A stretch of DNA of 14,782 nucleotides from an uncultured bacterium (GTDB taxonomy: Bacteria > Bacillota > Clostridia > Lachnospirales > Lachnospiraceae), in NCBI GenBank assembly GCA_947071365.1, contig CAMTFT010000005.1, positions 1-14,782 of the forward strand, read 5' to 3'. Numbering within the stretch: position 1 is the stretch's first letter; each line of letters begins with the position of its first letter. Of the stretch, positions 9,101 through 14,438 are shown piece by piece. Under the pieces are notes generated by a model. It ran no database searches. It had not been told where the DNA came from and saw only the letters and a program-made list of their open reading frames with translations. A program made the translations under genes and the position numbers.

Positions 9101-10238
9101 CCTCCTCACTCTGGGTATACGTTCCGCCCTGATAAGCACTTCCTTGTATATAGCTCAGGCCTTCCGGCAGTGTGGTCTCGATCGTTACCGTCGTAGTGGT
9201 AGCATGCTCCCCCTGAACCAGCTCATGCTCCATCACGAGAGACGGCGTCATCACAAAGTCAGCGGTTCTCTCTCCCTTATCCAGGTTGAAATCCTTCTTC
9301 GGCGCATTATTCCACTGCTGCGCCACACTCATCTCGATTTTACTCGTGTAAGCAAGCAGCAACAAACTGTCCCCATATCGGTTACCACCTTTATGATTTC
9401 CATCATAGCCTTTCTCACTGTAGGTAACCTTATGATAATCCCATATCTCTCCATGCAGTGCTTTTGGATATGCTTCCTCACTCAGTGAAACGCTGCTCCC
9501 TGCGCTTGGAATTTTATCCGGACTAATCTTCTGGCCATCTGTCCAGAGCTTTGTGCGCTCTGTGATCATGTAAACCTGCCCGGGCTTTGCATCTGTTCTC
9601 GCCTCAAAATAAACTCCATAAATGCTTCGAACCCGGGAAATCGTATTCACTAGACCACGCCGTTCGATCAGGACTGCCACGTACCGCTGATTCAGATCTG
9701 CGCTCTCCGCCGGCACCCAGTTCAGAGAACCTTCCGTTGCAGCTCTCAGCTCGTCATCACTTTCCCAGTTCCTGTAGCCTTCCAGATAACCGTAGTATAC
9801 GCTGACCGTATCCTCATGCTTTTCATTCTGAACGATACTATTTTCTCTAATCCTCAAAGCGGAACCGTCAAACTTCAGCAGCGTGTTGCTCGCCACCATC
9901 CGGTTATTCGGCTCGCCGTCCGGATCGTAGTAGAAGCCGCAGGTTGCTCCGAGATTGGTGCTGCCGACCACCGAATAATCGTCGCCATCTCCCACATCAT
10001 TGACGCCATGTACATTTCTCCAGCCTCCCGGTATTCCGTCCGTATACCAGATCGTATTGGTAAAATTTCCCGGAGGAGATATATACTGAGAAATTGTCAC
10101 AAGATCATCTTCCGTATTCTGCTGTGTATATGTTTCCTCTCCTACTCGAATCCCGGTATCTTCGACTTTAATCGCAAAAGTTCCCTGCCCCAGTTCCATA
10201 GCAAGATACTTTCCTTCATCATTGTAGTACGGCTGCAC
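126..10238 (-). CDS. Giant wall-anchored pilin-domain adhesin, C-terminal part (3,370 aa, lacks signal peptide)
   Basis: This is the distal part of a cell-surface fibre protein. Residues 1-670 are beta-rich, with DUF11-like segments near 320-470 and 480-670. An SdrD-B-like domain with an EF-hand loop follows at about 676-770, then Cna-B domains at 829-948 and 950-1044, 13 Spy0128/FctA-like units at 1086-3068 and two related units at 3070-3310. The C-terminus is a charged linker, SVKTG (3335-3339), a hydrophobic helix (about 3345-3363) and RKKRIRK, which is a sortase signal. The protein is expected to be exported, linked to the cell wall and stiffened by isopeptide bonds. The GTG start given here is only the first possible start after an in-frame TAG. 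GAGG lies 8 nt before it, and a later ATG (residue 14) has GAAGGAAAG upstream. There is no signal peptide, so independent expression would leave the protein in the cytoplasm. It is best read as a continuation of the ORF ending at 10272. The stop is TAA. Confidence 0.9.
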   Translation of the reverse strand: MQPYYNDEGKYLAMELGQGTFAIKVEDTGIRVGEETYTQQNTEDDLVTISQYISPPGNFTNTIWYTDGIPGGWRNVHGVNDVGDGDDYSVVGSTNLGATCGFYYDPDGEPNNRMVASNTLLKFDGSALRIRENSIVQNEKHEDTVSVYYGYLEGYRNWESDDELRAATEGSLNWVPAESADLNQRYVAVLIERRGLVNTISRVRSIYGVYFEARTDAKPGQVYMITERTKLWTDGQKISPDKIPSAGSSVSLSEEAYPKALHGEIWDYHKVTYSEKGYDGNHKGGNRYGDSLLLLAYTSKIEMSVAQQWNNAPKKDFNLDKGERTADFVMTPSLVMEHELVQGEHATTTTVTIETTLPEGLSYIQGSAYQGGTYTQSEEAGKQGTVTDGVQFKDVSSQEAFNSETKDPVVLVEKDAEGKTKLTFRFFNVPIKSGPAGNKIYFSTTIGNEADSTKDLANGAQPVIEARISTTEDNQRRFKLENGNLTNAGIHVTKLGAMAFSKTAVKELNEITDDLSWNLSWNNNGSSTSTEPVTLLDTMPLNGDAHGSSYAGSYKIKSWKMNPEAAGGTSGFTVYYTTDPKYQNYVLTSGAGGDGKITWDEVKTWKTLPINNQDGSVDFSKVSGFVYAWAIGGELEGGRSLQIGITVHQNTAAGGDVLVNTASTGLFTRSAPVRRVQRSISGYVWLDEDSNGRMDIQEGSVQSQNEKYMKNVTVSLQRKQNDGTWIPATDLKGKEKEIKTGDDGYYCFSDLQPGTYRVLFSGGKTKDYETTVCRAAGVVSARNSKAEAPDTEEASAGAKAVIRNLVLPEAEKLSVGIYNLPNQNAGFSRSVDMAVTKAWAYIDENDPNNNEGTYLPKPESVRVNLYKKNEGGSKTLVRSIELKKADNWSGIFEKLPAEESGETIDYTSDKYELEEVKADGYTPVIGRITKNTDPGYTVAITNNAKFRDAYEPVSLAIQKYRKGDKKNVAGVTFSLQKQGETDKTDITTDDSGKASFSFEPDDTWKNETIYTLTEKSAPAGYTPSSATWTVTVTRNAEPVVTVNDQKDGFIRTWEYTVTVTPETGSDSSFNKKENCLTVYNPYEAEGKLDIPVKKTVSGISVEQAVDKTFSFELYKANENYEYTDKDLLQTKQIKIGADGTGSETFKLEYGLVSADYSMQGDVGTHYYVVKEKTTDLPAGFTRDEREYRLKVTVTDNGNGTLTSEKKVSVYKPTASQTSASEILNANDQLSFDNHYAASGTVEVSGRKTVTGNNLSAFRFGIFTDEQGTIPVSDGTVVLEDGTEGGTSVPNSAENGSFQFAFQYDMEDLKETVGGKEVYQKEKTFTYYIKETSEESECPGYTLDESVYKVDVTVTDQGNGVLDTVVGLSKRGKGEAGFTTGAGMTTAEFVNTYAASATTRVTGQKTVEGGQLKAFTFQIESADDKGLANVVNASVTNDASSGEFQFDFQYDMNALKYYEDTDTEKTNPKYKDSDSFSYLIKEDSSKNPSGYTGSGEIYRVVVTVEHNGKGTMTASPVVSKLKAGIAAGDVNVTNEAQWENVLDSVTSFVNRYETGTTQVTVDGTKSIKGANIKAFNFGIYTDTDCKIPVETWDSVKGTGCVEAQTVQNAIALSAGGTYDFHFVLHYTQESLKNAGGSYAVEKVFTYYVKETSADTVGSKGYKTDDKIYQVNVKVTDNQDGTISAVVASVKLLGTSGEYTEEVSAHVLSFANAYSAEGDAEINGQKTVVNANLSSFTFGIYTNEECTQPAPVKNVNQTAGSSAQTGAFKFNFAYTMDDLKDGESYKDQDTFTYYVKETNQKPGYAENTMVYRVAVTVSNATDNGELTVTPKITGVKEDNGVFRTENLPTALEFTNIYQAAAQVTVSGTKAVDRAQWNEVKTTPFTFRLYEGENARLAENGWSDQNPTARTTANSVQNDSEGEFTFDLHFTMEDLKETAGYTEEKDFIFYVKEEDVPAGYENAGNVYYELKCHVADDGEGELDAALTELYRCSTDAEGTVTKSENLIQGSVVPDAAFVNTRKSSGKAELNISKTLAGNRSNGIAQDEFKFTATELTAESDAEKNDGTLDVTKLTAETGAGTWSGSTAAATDPDQNGDYHSTAPIIISYTQENLGADGTAVFWYRLTENNGTDVSVSKDDAVFYAKIIVANNYNKAAENGAYALDTTVTYYDSNGRRLNENAVPSYINHYRAAVGLTIPVRKYVSGISAEKAENKNFTFELYHAVADKEGNYVEKGSAIQTATVTIGREGSGEGNFAPLGYSTDPDAVNVEGSVGTYHYIVKESATTGGFSRDTKKYHVQVTVEDGGSGNLNCTAVVDNENRNLEEAPLEFTNTYTANGSVTIQGTKRAEHAVWADLEEKAFTFKLYEGTPTTLATDGFSTENPTARTTANSVQNDSKGDFAFDLHFTMEDLEVHGNSEKPEEVTGYAVSKDFSFYVKEENVPAGYENAENVYYKLTCQVTDNGDGTLTPTLTGMYRCENGSENTEAEAGMYPGFVNKYLSDGSVTLNISKTLTGNRKNSIEAGEFVFTAKQMEGTGVENPDGTMNPGSLKPVDPEISYSGDVQEKETAEENGDYVTSAAIKLEYTQDDMDEEGNGTFWYLLTEDDILENTSVEKDNAAFYAKVSLSNDTDQTLNAADHHKLAASVIWYDEGGKKLSEGSNPSFENRYKAAGNAEIEANKELTGGRVLPIQHGEFEFTATLEKILKSDGTELDEVVGTEQEMVEGSVLEGTVDMAVGTNTAEAVFAKVSYDEDAIGKTYVYELREKNGSMQHIEYSDQIFYAAVTVSDSGEIENGVGVLNTDVSYYSDASLTQPVDEAVFVNDYSASGSEAIPVSKVLTGRDWLDTDTFDFTLTETTEDDSIADRLEKASVTTVTKENQEASFVLNYTKPGTHTYRIAESSVDGNGISVDKSVYTATVVVTDDQQGTLHAKTTLVKTEEGKEETADNVVFTNHYHAEGSVILEGTKRLTGNRHLPMMDDEFTFEVTENGRVASHGSVKSDGTIAFEPITYTEKELGVHTYEVREIAGKDQNITYSSQVIEVKVTVTDKADGTLDAKADYPLGGISFENRYTERVQSSIHVTKHLTSNGAGLIPTDQTFYTALFSDEELQHRVSDVKALVFQNTSSSTVTFDDLATGTTYYVAETDISGTAIPSGLLPTGELYEAVFPNGNKVQLGENGGEVEFYFENAFPIVPGGFYKEAELTITKRLISSSGEDINSNETFYAGIFEDEQHTVLSSRVPENIIALNMNGGSESSEVIIVSFDDGGSQKLYVTEVDANGKPVADAPDFEYEVSVDKASVTLSEENYSDSVTITNKEKTETKTKSEDEMETEESKKSGKSVKTGDETPVEMYMLLLLAAAAALVVLGYRKKRIRK
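129..236 (-). other. C-terminal sortase sorting signal and membrane anchor
   Basis: Residues 3335-3370 of the distal ORF read SVKTGDETP, then a short polar stretch, then a Leu/Ala/Val-rich helix, then the basic tail RKKRIRK. This is the three-part layout of an LPXTG-type cell-wall sorting signal. The motif is non-canonical: S-V in place of L-P, with K-T-G kept. I recall VKTGD/PKTGD signals as common in Lachnospiraceae and related clostridia. No sortase gene lies in the window, so the cognate enzyme is unknown. The preceding residues (3311-3334) are Lys/Glu/Ser-rich and would span the wall. Confidence 0.85.
309..1031 (-). repeat. Two C-terminal pilin-like units (units 14 and 15)
   Basis: Residues 3070-3185 and 3192-3310 are two related domains. 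They share TKxLxSxG near the start, a TFYxxxFxDE strand and a YVxE strand. They differ from the FctA-like units before them and resemble Cna-B-type stalk domains. The candidate isopeptide residues are K3078, E3139 and N3183 for the first, and K3202, E3270 and N3310 for the second. They sit directly before the wall-spanning linker, as membrane-proximal stalk domains would. Confidence 0.65.
2244..3239 (-). repeat. Duplicated two-domain module, copy B (units 9-10)
   Basis: Residues 2334-2665 of the distal ORF. Unit 9 is close to unit 6 (shared PTARTTANSVQNDS, DLHFTMEDL, VPAGYENA). Unit 10 matches unit 7 (shared NISKTL-GNR, FWY-LTE, DxAFYAK, and a tyrosine-rich VxxYD strand). Within the module, 3015-3106 matches 4443-4534 at 88 of 92 bases without gaps, so the duplication or conversion of this stretch is recent relative to the rest of the array. 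Confidence 0.8.
3678..4670 (-). repeat. Duplicated two-domain module, copy A (units 6-7)
   Basis: Residues 1857-2187 of the distal ORF. This is the partner of the module at 2244-3239. The two copies are separated by unit 8, which itself resembles unit 1 (P-V-[KR]-K-x-V-S-G-I-S with a following E-x-A). The order of unit types is therefore D-A-A-A-A-B-C-D-B-C-E-E-E, which suggests growth by duplication of B-C or D-B-C blocks. The strongest DNA match is 4443-4534 against 3015-3106. Confidence 0.8.
7107..7754 (-). repeat. Two Cna-B-type domains
   Basis: Residues 829-948 and 950-1044 of the distal ORF. The first opens with VDMAVTKAW, has KYELEEVKADGYTP and ends with AITNNAKF, the classic Cna-B layout. 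The second opens with VSLAIQKY, has a GVTFSLQK strand and TLTEKSAPAGYTP, and resembles SpaA-type prealbumin-like domains. Candidate isopeptide residues are K837, E914 or E915 and N942 or N943, then K959, E1014 and N1043. They sit between the adhesive N-terminal part and the FctA-like stalk. Confidence 0.75.
7931..8213 (-). other. SdrD-B-like domain with EF-hand calcium loop
   Basis: Residues 676 to about 770 of the distal ORF begin SISGYVWLDEDSNGRMD and continue to a GYYCFSDLQPGTYRV strand. This is the pattern of SdrD B-type repeats of staphylococcal surface proteins. D687, D689, N691, G692, D695 and E698 occupy positions 1, 3, 5, 6, 9 and 12 of a canonical EF-hand loop (8145-8180). Calcium-dependent rigidity is known for SdrD B repeats and is inferred here. 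Confidence 0.7.
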
Positions 10239-10271
10239 AATCCAAACCTCGCCGGCGGAGAAACATGCCTT

Positions 10272-10274
10272 CTA
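10272..10274 (-). other. In-frame TAG interrupting the giant adhesin frame
   Basis: On the minus strand the codons around this site read ...LENI, TAG, KACFSAGEVWIVQ.... The ORF before it (10272-14366) and the ORF after it (126-10238) are in the same frame, so removing this one codon yields an open frame of 4,746 residues. The 11 residues between the TAG and the next possible start are protein-like and lead straight into a beta-rich domain. CAG, GAG, AAG, TGG, TAC, TAT, TTG or TCG could each give TAG by one substitution. There is no second in-frame TAG. Confidence 0.9.
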
Positions 10275-13200
10275 GATGTTCTCCAACGCAGTTCCTTCTC
10301 TATAGTACGTAGCGCTTTCCTTTCCAATCTCCGTATCAACAAGCGGGAACATGAACTTCGTTATCTCATATCCGGATACTTTGATCTGAAACTTGCCGCC
10401 ATCTCCCTGCGGGTCTCCTGTTTCTGCACCAACTACCTTCCAAATGCCTCCGTTTTCACAGGATTGTACATCTTTATACTTGCTCTGATTGGCCGGTGCT
10501 CCTTTAGTTGCATACGGCTTATTTCCTTTTGTTCCTTCTATGCTGATCAAGCTCCTGCCATCCGACTGAGTAAAGTTGCTATCCATCGATATGGCTTCTA
10601 CGCTGTAGAGCAGCGGCTGGTATTGTTTCATGATTTCATGATCCGCACTATACTTTTTTTCTCTTCCGGTTGTTCCTTCCGAAAGCACACTGTAAGAGGA
10701 ACTCAGGCTCATATCTATGAGGATATCTCCTTCCGGAATTTCCTGTCCTTTCATTCCCTTGATGGTATCGTACATCTGAAGCGTGACACCGCAGGCAAAC
10801 AGGCGGCCATTTACTTTACCTTTGTTCTTATTCAACTGATTACCCGCACCAAAATCAAACGTACCTACGATTGACGTGTCGGCCTTCTCAGCTATCTTCA
10901 TCTGAACATTTACGCGCAACTTTGCGGAGACCTTTACCTCCGGGAAAGTCACCGGATAGACCTCTTTGACTCCGTGGGACGGGCATTCCGCATTCGCAGA
11001 GACTTCCTCTCCTTCTCCGGTGTAATCTCCCTCCATCCATACGCGTCCGACCGGCTGCAGTATCTCTTCATTCTTCATTCCCAGAACTTTGATATGAACA
11101 GCCAGTGTCTGTGTGCCCGGTATCGCTTCCCCGGCTTCTCCGGATTTCTTCACCCGGTAGCTGCCTTTCAGCGTCTGGATCAGCTTTCCAGTCTCCGGAT
11201 CTTTCTTTTTGACCACCTCGCAGCTTTCCAGATACCCCATTGCATCAGTGTAAAAAACTGCTTCGTTTTCTTCCTGCGCCAGGTCTACCTCGAACCGGAT
11301 CAGCCCTTCCTCATACTTCTGCTTCGCAAAGCTGTCCATAGATACCTTGAGATCATACGACATGTAGTCAAAGCTTCTCACAATGGCATCTTTTGGATCA
11401 TTATCGTTTCCGGGGCCTGAATCCTCATCAAACGGCGCCGTACCAGTCGTGCCAATAGAGGGCTTCACGTCTGAGATATAGGCATCGTGGTTGGATACAT
11501 ACACCGTCGGATATGTGCCGGTTATATACTCTACTGTATGATGGGACATACACTCTGAGTCCGAAGTGCCGACTCCTGTGTAGTTATTCTTCATCCAGAA
11601 TTTTCCGGAAGGTTTGATCTCATCACCCTGATTCAACTTCTTCACATTCAGAATCAGCGGAAGACTCACAGCCTGTGTCTCTGCGCCCTCTGCACTGGCA
11701 GGCACCATATAGCTTCCCTTCAGCGTCTGCCCGCCCTCTGCCGGAGTGACAGTCAACTCCTGATACGCGCTCACTCTTTCCTTCATGGCTACTGTATCAA
11801 TTTCCACCTTGTCACTGTCATACGGAAGTGTAATCTCGAAGAAGAGCGTATCCTCCGCAAACGGCTTCCCACTGTAGGTTTCCATCTGAACCTTCATCTC
11901 ATAGATGAGCTGGTCAGAAGCACGCACAATGTTATCTGTCGCACTGGTATCATTTCCCGGAGCATTATTCTCATCGTACACTTCTGCCTCACCTGAGGAA
12001 CCGCTCGTTCCGCTCTGGGCAATCTCTCCGTTTATACCATTGTTCTGGTCCGCATTTATGATATGCGAATCATGGTTCGACACCGTTACCTGTGGGAAAG
12101 GAATTTCTTCTGCTGTGGATATATTTTTATCCAGGGACGCCCGGATAGTCGGCGCAATAATGTCTCCCTGATTCATCGCTCCCACATAAATCACCAACGG
12201 CAGCTCTACCAGAGCCTGACTATCCGAAACGATGAATTCTCCGGTCAGGACCTGGCCACGCTCTGTTGTCTCACTGTTAATCAGATTCGTAAAAATATTC
12301 TGATCTAACTCGTCAATCTTGATTTCCGCCTTCTGTTTTGTGAGCGGGAGTGTGATAGAAAAGTAAACCGCTCTTCCTAATGAGACTCCATCGGTATCGA
12401 AGCTTGCCATATACGTCAGCGTATCCAGGCTGCGGACAATCCCATTATTCTCGTCCGTATCAAAACCAGGACCTTTCTCCTCGTCAAATGGCTCTGTACC
12501 GTCTGCTACTATGCTCGTTGTGACACTTACCTCTCCGCTGTTTCGCCTGGCAAACACCACTGGCTTCAGCGTGAAATGGTCTGCCTCAAAGGAAATGTTC
12601 TCCAGTCCCCCTGCGGTTTCCGCATCGGCCAGTTGCTTCTGACCACTCCCGTCATCCTCTACATGGTATACGAGAGCCTCCTCTGCACCTTCCGGCACCT
12701 CTATATTCTCATATGTAATTGCCACTTCGCCTACAGGCTGAATCTCCTGGCCATTCTCATCTTCAAACGTGATGTCAAACATGCGGATCGCAAGGACTTC
12801 CAGACCCTCCGCTTCCGCCGAAGTTCTCAGTGCCTCGTCGGCCGCCTCATTCTCCACCTCCGTCGCGCACATCACAGCATTCTCAGGCAAAACACCAGCC
12901 GCAGCTTTCGCCGTGATCCGGACGTCATTGACAGTCTGTGAAAAGCTCTGCTCAGACGGCTCCTGATCCTGTGCAGCCGCAAACAGTTCCTCGTTGACCC
13001 AGCTTATGTTCTCTTTTTTTACTTTTTCTCCTTCAACAAAGAACAGCGCCTGCATCTCGCTGCCATCTGTCACTGTCTCCTTTACCTTTGCGAAGAAGCT
13101 ATACTCCTTCTTCTGTCCGCCTCCGACTGTCTCACTCTTCCAGATGACCGCCGAAGCATACGGCTCCAGTTCCTCCTGCGTGTAGGTCTGCAGCTCCTTC

Positions 13201-14366
13201 AGTTCCAGACCTTCCGGAATCCGCGCAAGATCTTCTACATAATTCAGGCGTTCCGTCTGTCCTTCCCGGCTGTACCAGCTGCAGTTTTTTCCGAGAACAG
13301 CTTTGACAGTGATGTCTTTCGCTGCGCCCTCCGCCGTCTTGTTCGTCACCTCTACGGTATATTTCACCGCAAGACTTCCGTCTGCGTCCTGGAATACTTC
13401 CTGCTTTACTTTGCCTTCCAGTTCAATTTTTTTATACACGACCGAAATTTCCACGTCTGCATCCGCCACGGAAATCTCATACGTGTCCTCCCCGACCTGC
13501 ACGGCCTCGCTTCCGCCGCACAATACCATCTGGACTACATATCCGTTCTCTGCTGTGACTACAAAGCGGAACTTCTCTCCCTGCTGCGCTTCCCTGTAAT
13601 ACGAGGAAACATCAATTTGGGTGCCGTCCGTCCAGACTGTACCATGCTTTGCGGCCTGAGACTGGAAGGTAATGCAATGCATCGCCTTTGCCACCTCTGC
13701 CTCACTCTCTGTTTCCGCTTCTGTCGCAGTTTCTTCTGCCTGTCTCTTTTCCGTCTCTTCCTCCACCGCTTCTGTCTCGGACGGTTGTGCTGCCGGATCA
13801 GATAAGCCTGCCTCTGTCTCCTTCACAATCTGCTCAGGCTCCTGACCTGCCGGCTCCGTCTCCTTTGCGGTCTGCTCAGACCCCTGACCTGCCAGTTCCG
13901 TTTCCTTTGCGGTTTGTTCCGACTGCTGGCCTGCTGTCTCCTTCGCGACAGTCTGCTCAGACTGCTGACCCGCTGCCTCAGACTCCTTTGCTGCGGTCTC
14001 TTCCGGCTTCTGATTTGCCGCCGCTGCCTCCTTCATTGCCGCAGCTTTCTCGGACTCTTCGCGCGCTGCCTCAGACTCCTTTGCTGCCGCAGCTTTTTCG
14101 GATTCCCCACGCGCTATCTCAGACTCCTTTGCTGCCGCAGCTTTTTCGGATTCCTCACGCGCTATCTCAGACTCCTTCGCTGCCGCAGCTTTCTTCGCTT
14201 CCAGCTCCGCCACAGCAATCTGCTGCTCTTCTTCCGCAGAAATCATTGTCTCTCCCAGCGTCTGAATACCTGACGTTGTGAATGCCATTGTCAGTGCCAG
14301 CATAACTGCCAGTACCCTCAGAGCTAATGGGCGCTTGTTTCTGCCGTCATTCTGTTTTCTTTTCAT
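10272..14366 (-). CDS. Giant surface adhesin, N-terminal part with signal peptide (1,364 aa, ends at in-frame TAG)
   Basis: This is the exported, presumably outermost, part of a giant surface protein. Residues 1-44 are a signal peptide: basic start, hydrophobic core VLAVMLALTMAFTTSG, likely cleavage near A44. Residues 45-228 are a Glu/Ala/Lys/Gln-rich low-complexity stalk with tandem repeats. Residues 230-313 resemble Gram-positive bacterial-repeat (InlB-type) beta domains. Residues 314-470 are beta-rich and not identified. Residues 480-606 match a domain I recall from many Lachnospiraceae surface proteins but cannot name. Residues 611-1150 are three tandem modules, and 1151-1364 are unclassified. 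The ATG start is supported by a near-perfect Shine-Dalgarno 6 nt upstream. No wall anchor is present before the TAG, so the truncated product would probably be secreted free. The natural product is more likely a fusion with the ORF at 126-10238. Ligand unknown. Confidence 0.9.
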   Translation of the reverse strand: MKRKQNDGRNKRPLALRVLAVMLALTMAFTTSGIQTLGETMISAEEEQQIAVAELEAKKAAAAKESEIAREESEKAAAAKESEIARGESEKAAAAKESEAAREESEKAAAMKEAAAANQKPEETAAKESEAAGQQSEQTVAKETAGQQSEQTAKETELAGQGSEQTAKETEPAGQEPEQIVKETEAGLSDPAAQPSETEAVEEETEKRQAEETATEAETESEAEVAKAMHCITFQSQAAKHGTVWTDGTQIDVSSYYREAQQGEKFRFVVTAENGYVVQMVLCGGSEAVQVGEDTYEISVADADVEISVVYKKIELEGKVKQEVFQDADGSLAVKYTVEVTNKTAEGAAKDITVKAVLGKNCSWYSREGQTERLNYVEDLARIPEGLELKELQTYTQEELEPYASAVIWKSETVGGGQKKEYSFFAKVKETVTDGSEMQALFFVEGEKVKKENISWVNEELFAAAQDQEPSEQSFSQTVNDVRITAKAAAGVLPENAVMCATEVENEAADEALRTSAEAEGLEVLAIRMFDITFEDENGQEIQPVGEVAITYENIEVPEGAEEALVYHVEDDGSGQKQLADAETAGGLENISFEADHFTLKPVVFARRNSGEVSVTTSIVADGTEPFDEEKGPGFDTDENNGIVRSLDTLTYMASFDTDGVSLGRAVYFSITLPLTKQKAEIKIDELDQNIFTNLINSETTERGQVLTGEFIVSDSQALVELPLVIYVGAMNQGDIIAPTIRASLDKNISTAEEIPFPQVTVSNHDSHIINADQNNGINGEIAQSGTSGSSGEAEVYDENNAPGNDTSATDNIVRASDQLIYEMKVQMETYSGKPFAEDTLFFEITLPYDSDKVEIDTVAMKERVSAYQELTVTPAEGGQTLKGSYMVPASAEGAETQAVSLPLILNVKKLNQGDEIKPSGKFWMKNNYTGVGTSDSECMSHHTVEYITGTYPTVYVSNHDAYISDVKPSIGTTGTAPFDEDSGPGNDNDPKDAIVRSFDYMSYDLKVSMDSFAKQKYEEGLIRFEVDLAQEENEAVFYTDAMGYLESCEVVKKKDPETGKLIQTLKGSYRVKKSGEAGEAIPGTQTLAVHIKVLGMKNEEILQPVGRVWMEGDYTGEGEEVSANAECPSHGVKEVYPVTFPEVKVSAKLRVNVQMKIAEKADTSIVGTFDFGAGNQLNKNKGKVNGRLFACGVTLQMYDTIKGMKGQEIPEGDILIDMSLSSSYSVLSEGTTGREKKYSADHEIMKQYQPLLYSVEAISMDSNFTQSDGRSLISIEGTKGNKPYATKGAPANQSKYKDVQSCENGGIWKVVGAETGDPQGDGGKFQIKVSGYEITKFMFPLVDTEIGKESATYYREGTALENI
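10917..12536 (-). repeat. Three tandem adhesin modules of about 159, 194 and 187 residues
   Basis: Residues 611-769, 770-963 and 964-1150 of the proximal ORF align by eye. Each starts with an acidic motif of the form [FY]-D-E-x-x-x-P-G-x-D followed by IVR[SA]-x-D-x-L/M-x-Y. Each then has a strand of the type FxITLP or FEVDLA, an L-x-G-x-[FY]-x-V strand, an LP-L-x-[IV]-x-V or similar strand and a PxVxVS end. Modules 2 and 3 add a Y-T-G-x-G segment and a C-x-S-H motif missing from module 1. I recall such modules in large clostridial surface proteins but know no ligand. Confidence 0.75.
13806..13991 (-). repeat. 42-nt tandem repeats (14-residue AKETELAGQGSEQT type)
   Basis: Residues 126-187 of the proximal ORF contain about four units of the type AKETELAGQGSEQT. 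The first copies are shortened (AKETAGQQSEQT) and the last is partial (VKETEAG). Full units are 42 nt, a multiple of three, so copy-number change would alter length without shifting the frame. Confidence 0.75.
14023..14200 (-). repeat. 48-nt tandem repeats (16-residue KAAAAKESEIAREESE type)
   Basis: Copies occupy 14023-14070, 14071-14118 and 14119-14166, with a degraded partial copy from 14167. The two central copies are nearly identical; the outer ones have drifted. The encoded unit is 16 residues with alternating Ala/Lys and Glu/Ser/Arg, typical of a charged helix. The unit length is a multiple of three. Confidence 0.85.
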
Positions 14367-14370
14367 GTCT

Positions 14371-14380
14371 CTCCTCCTCT
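14371..14380 (-). promoter_or_regulatory. Strong ribosome binding site of the adhesin gene
   Basis: On the minus strand AGAGGAGGAG lies just before AGAC and the ATG at 14366, placing AGGAGG 6 nt from the start codon. This fixes the start of the proximal ORF. The rest of the 72-bp gap to the upstream stop codon (14381-14438) is AT-rich. It shows only a weak TAGACA-like -35 candidate with no good -10, and no terminator hairpin. Whether the adhesin has its own promoter or is transcribed with the upstream gene cannot be told. Confidence 0.9.
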
Positions 14381-14438
14381 TTTTATTCAGAATGGTATCG
14401 AAAACTGTCTAAATTCCAATCTCACTTTTTTATGCTTC

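Larger units (their letters stand above)
13683..14234 (-). other. Glu/Ala/Lys-rich low-complexity stalk
   Basis: Residues 45-228 of the proximal ORF consist almost only of E, A, K, S, T and Q with a few R, G and P. The first part (about 45-125) should be helical or coiled-coil. The second part (about 126-228), with Gly and Pro, should be extended. Directly after a signal peptide, such segments act as spacers or sites of modification in other surface proteins; the role here is inferred. Confidence 0.75.

Noticed and set aside
10236..10274. Frameshift between the two large ORFs
   Set aside because: Both ORFs are in the same frame (their lower coordinates, 126 and 10272, are both multiples of three), so the break is a single nonsense codon, not an indel.
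10272..10274. Genome-wide recoding of TAG as a sense codon
   Set aside because: Only one TAG occurs in 4,747 codons, and the other two genes end in TAA and TGA. A recoded genome should show TAG repeatedly as a sense codon.
9816..10874. Plus-strand 352-residue open frame across the junction of the two adhesin ORFs
   Set aside because: It is antisense to strongly supported coding sequence, has low-complexity Ile/Ser/Arg/Cys-rich composition, no recognisable domain and no good ribosome binding site. It is a shadow frame.
14381..14438. Dedicated promoter for the adhesin
   Set aside because: A TAGACA at about the right place has no acceptable -10 at 16-18 nt, and a start there would leave almost no leader before the ribosome binding site.
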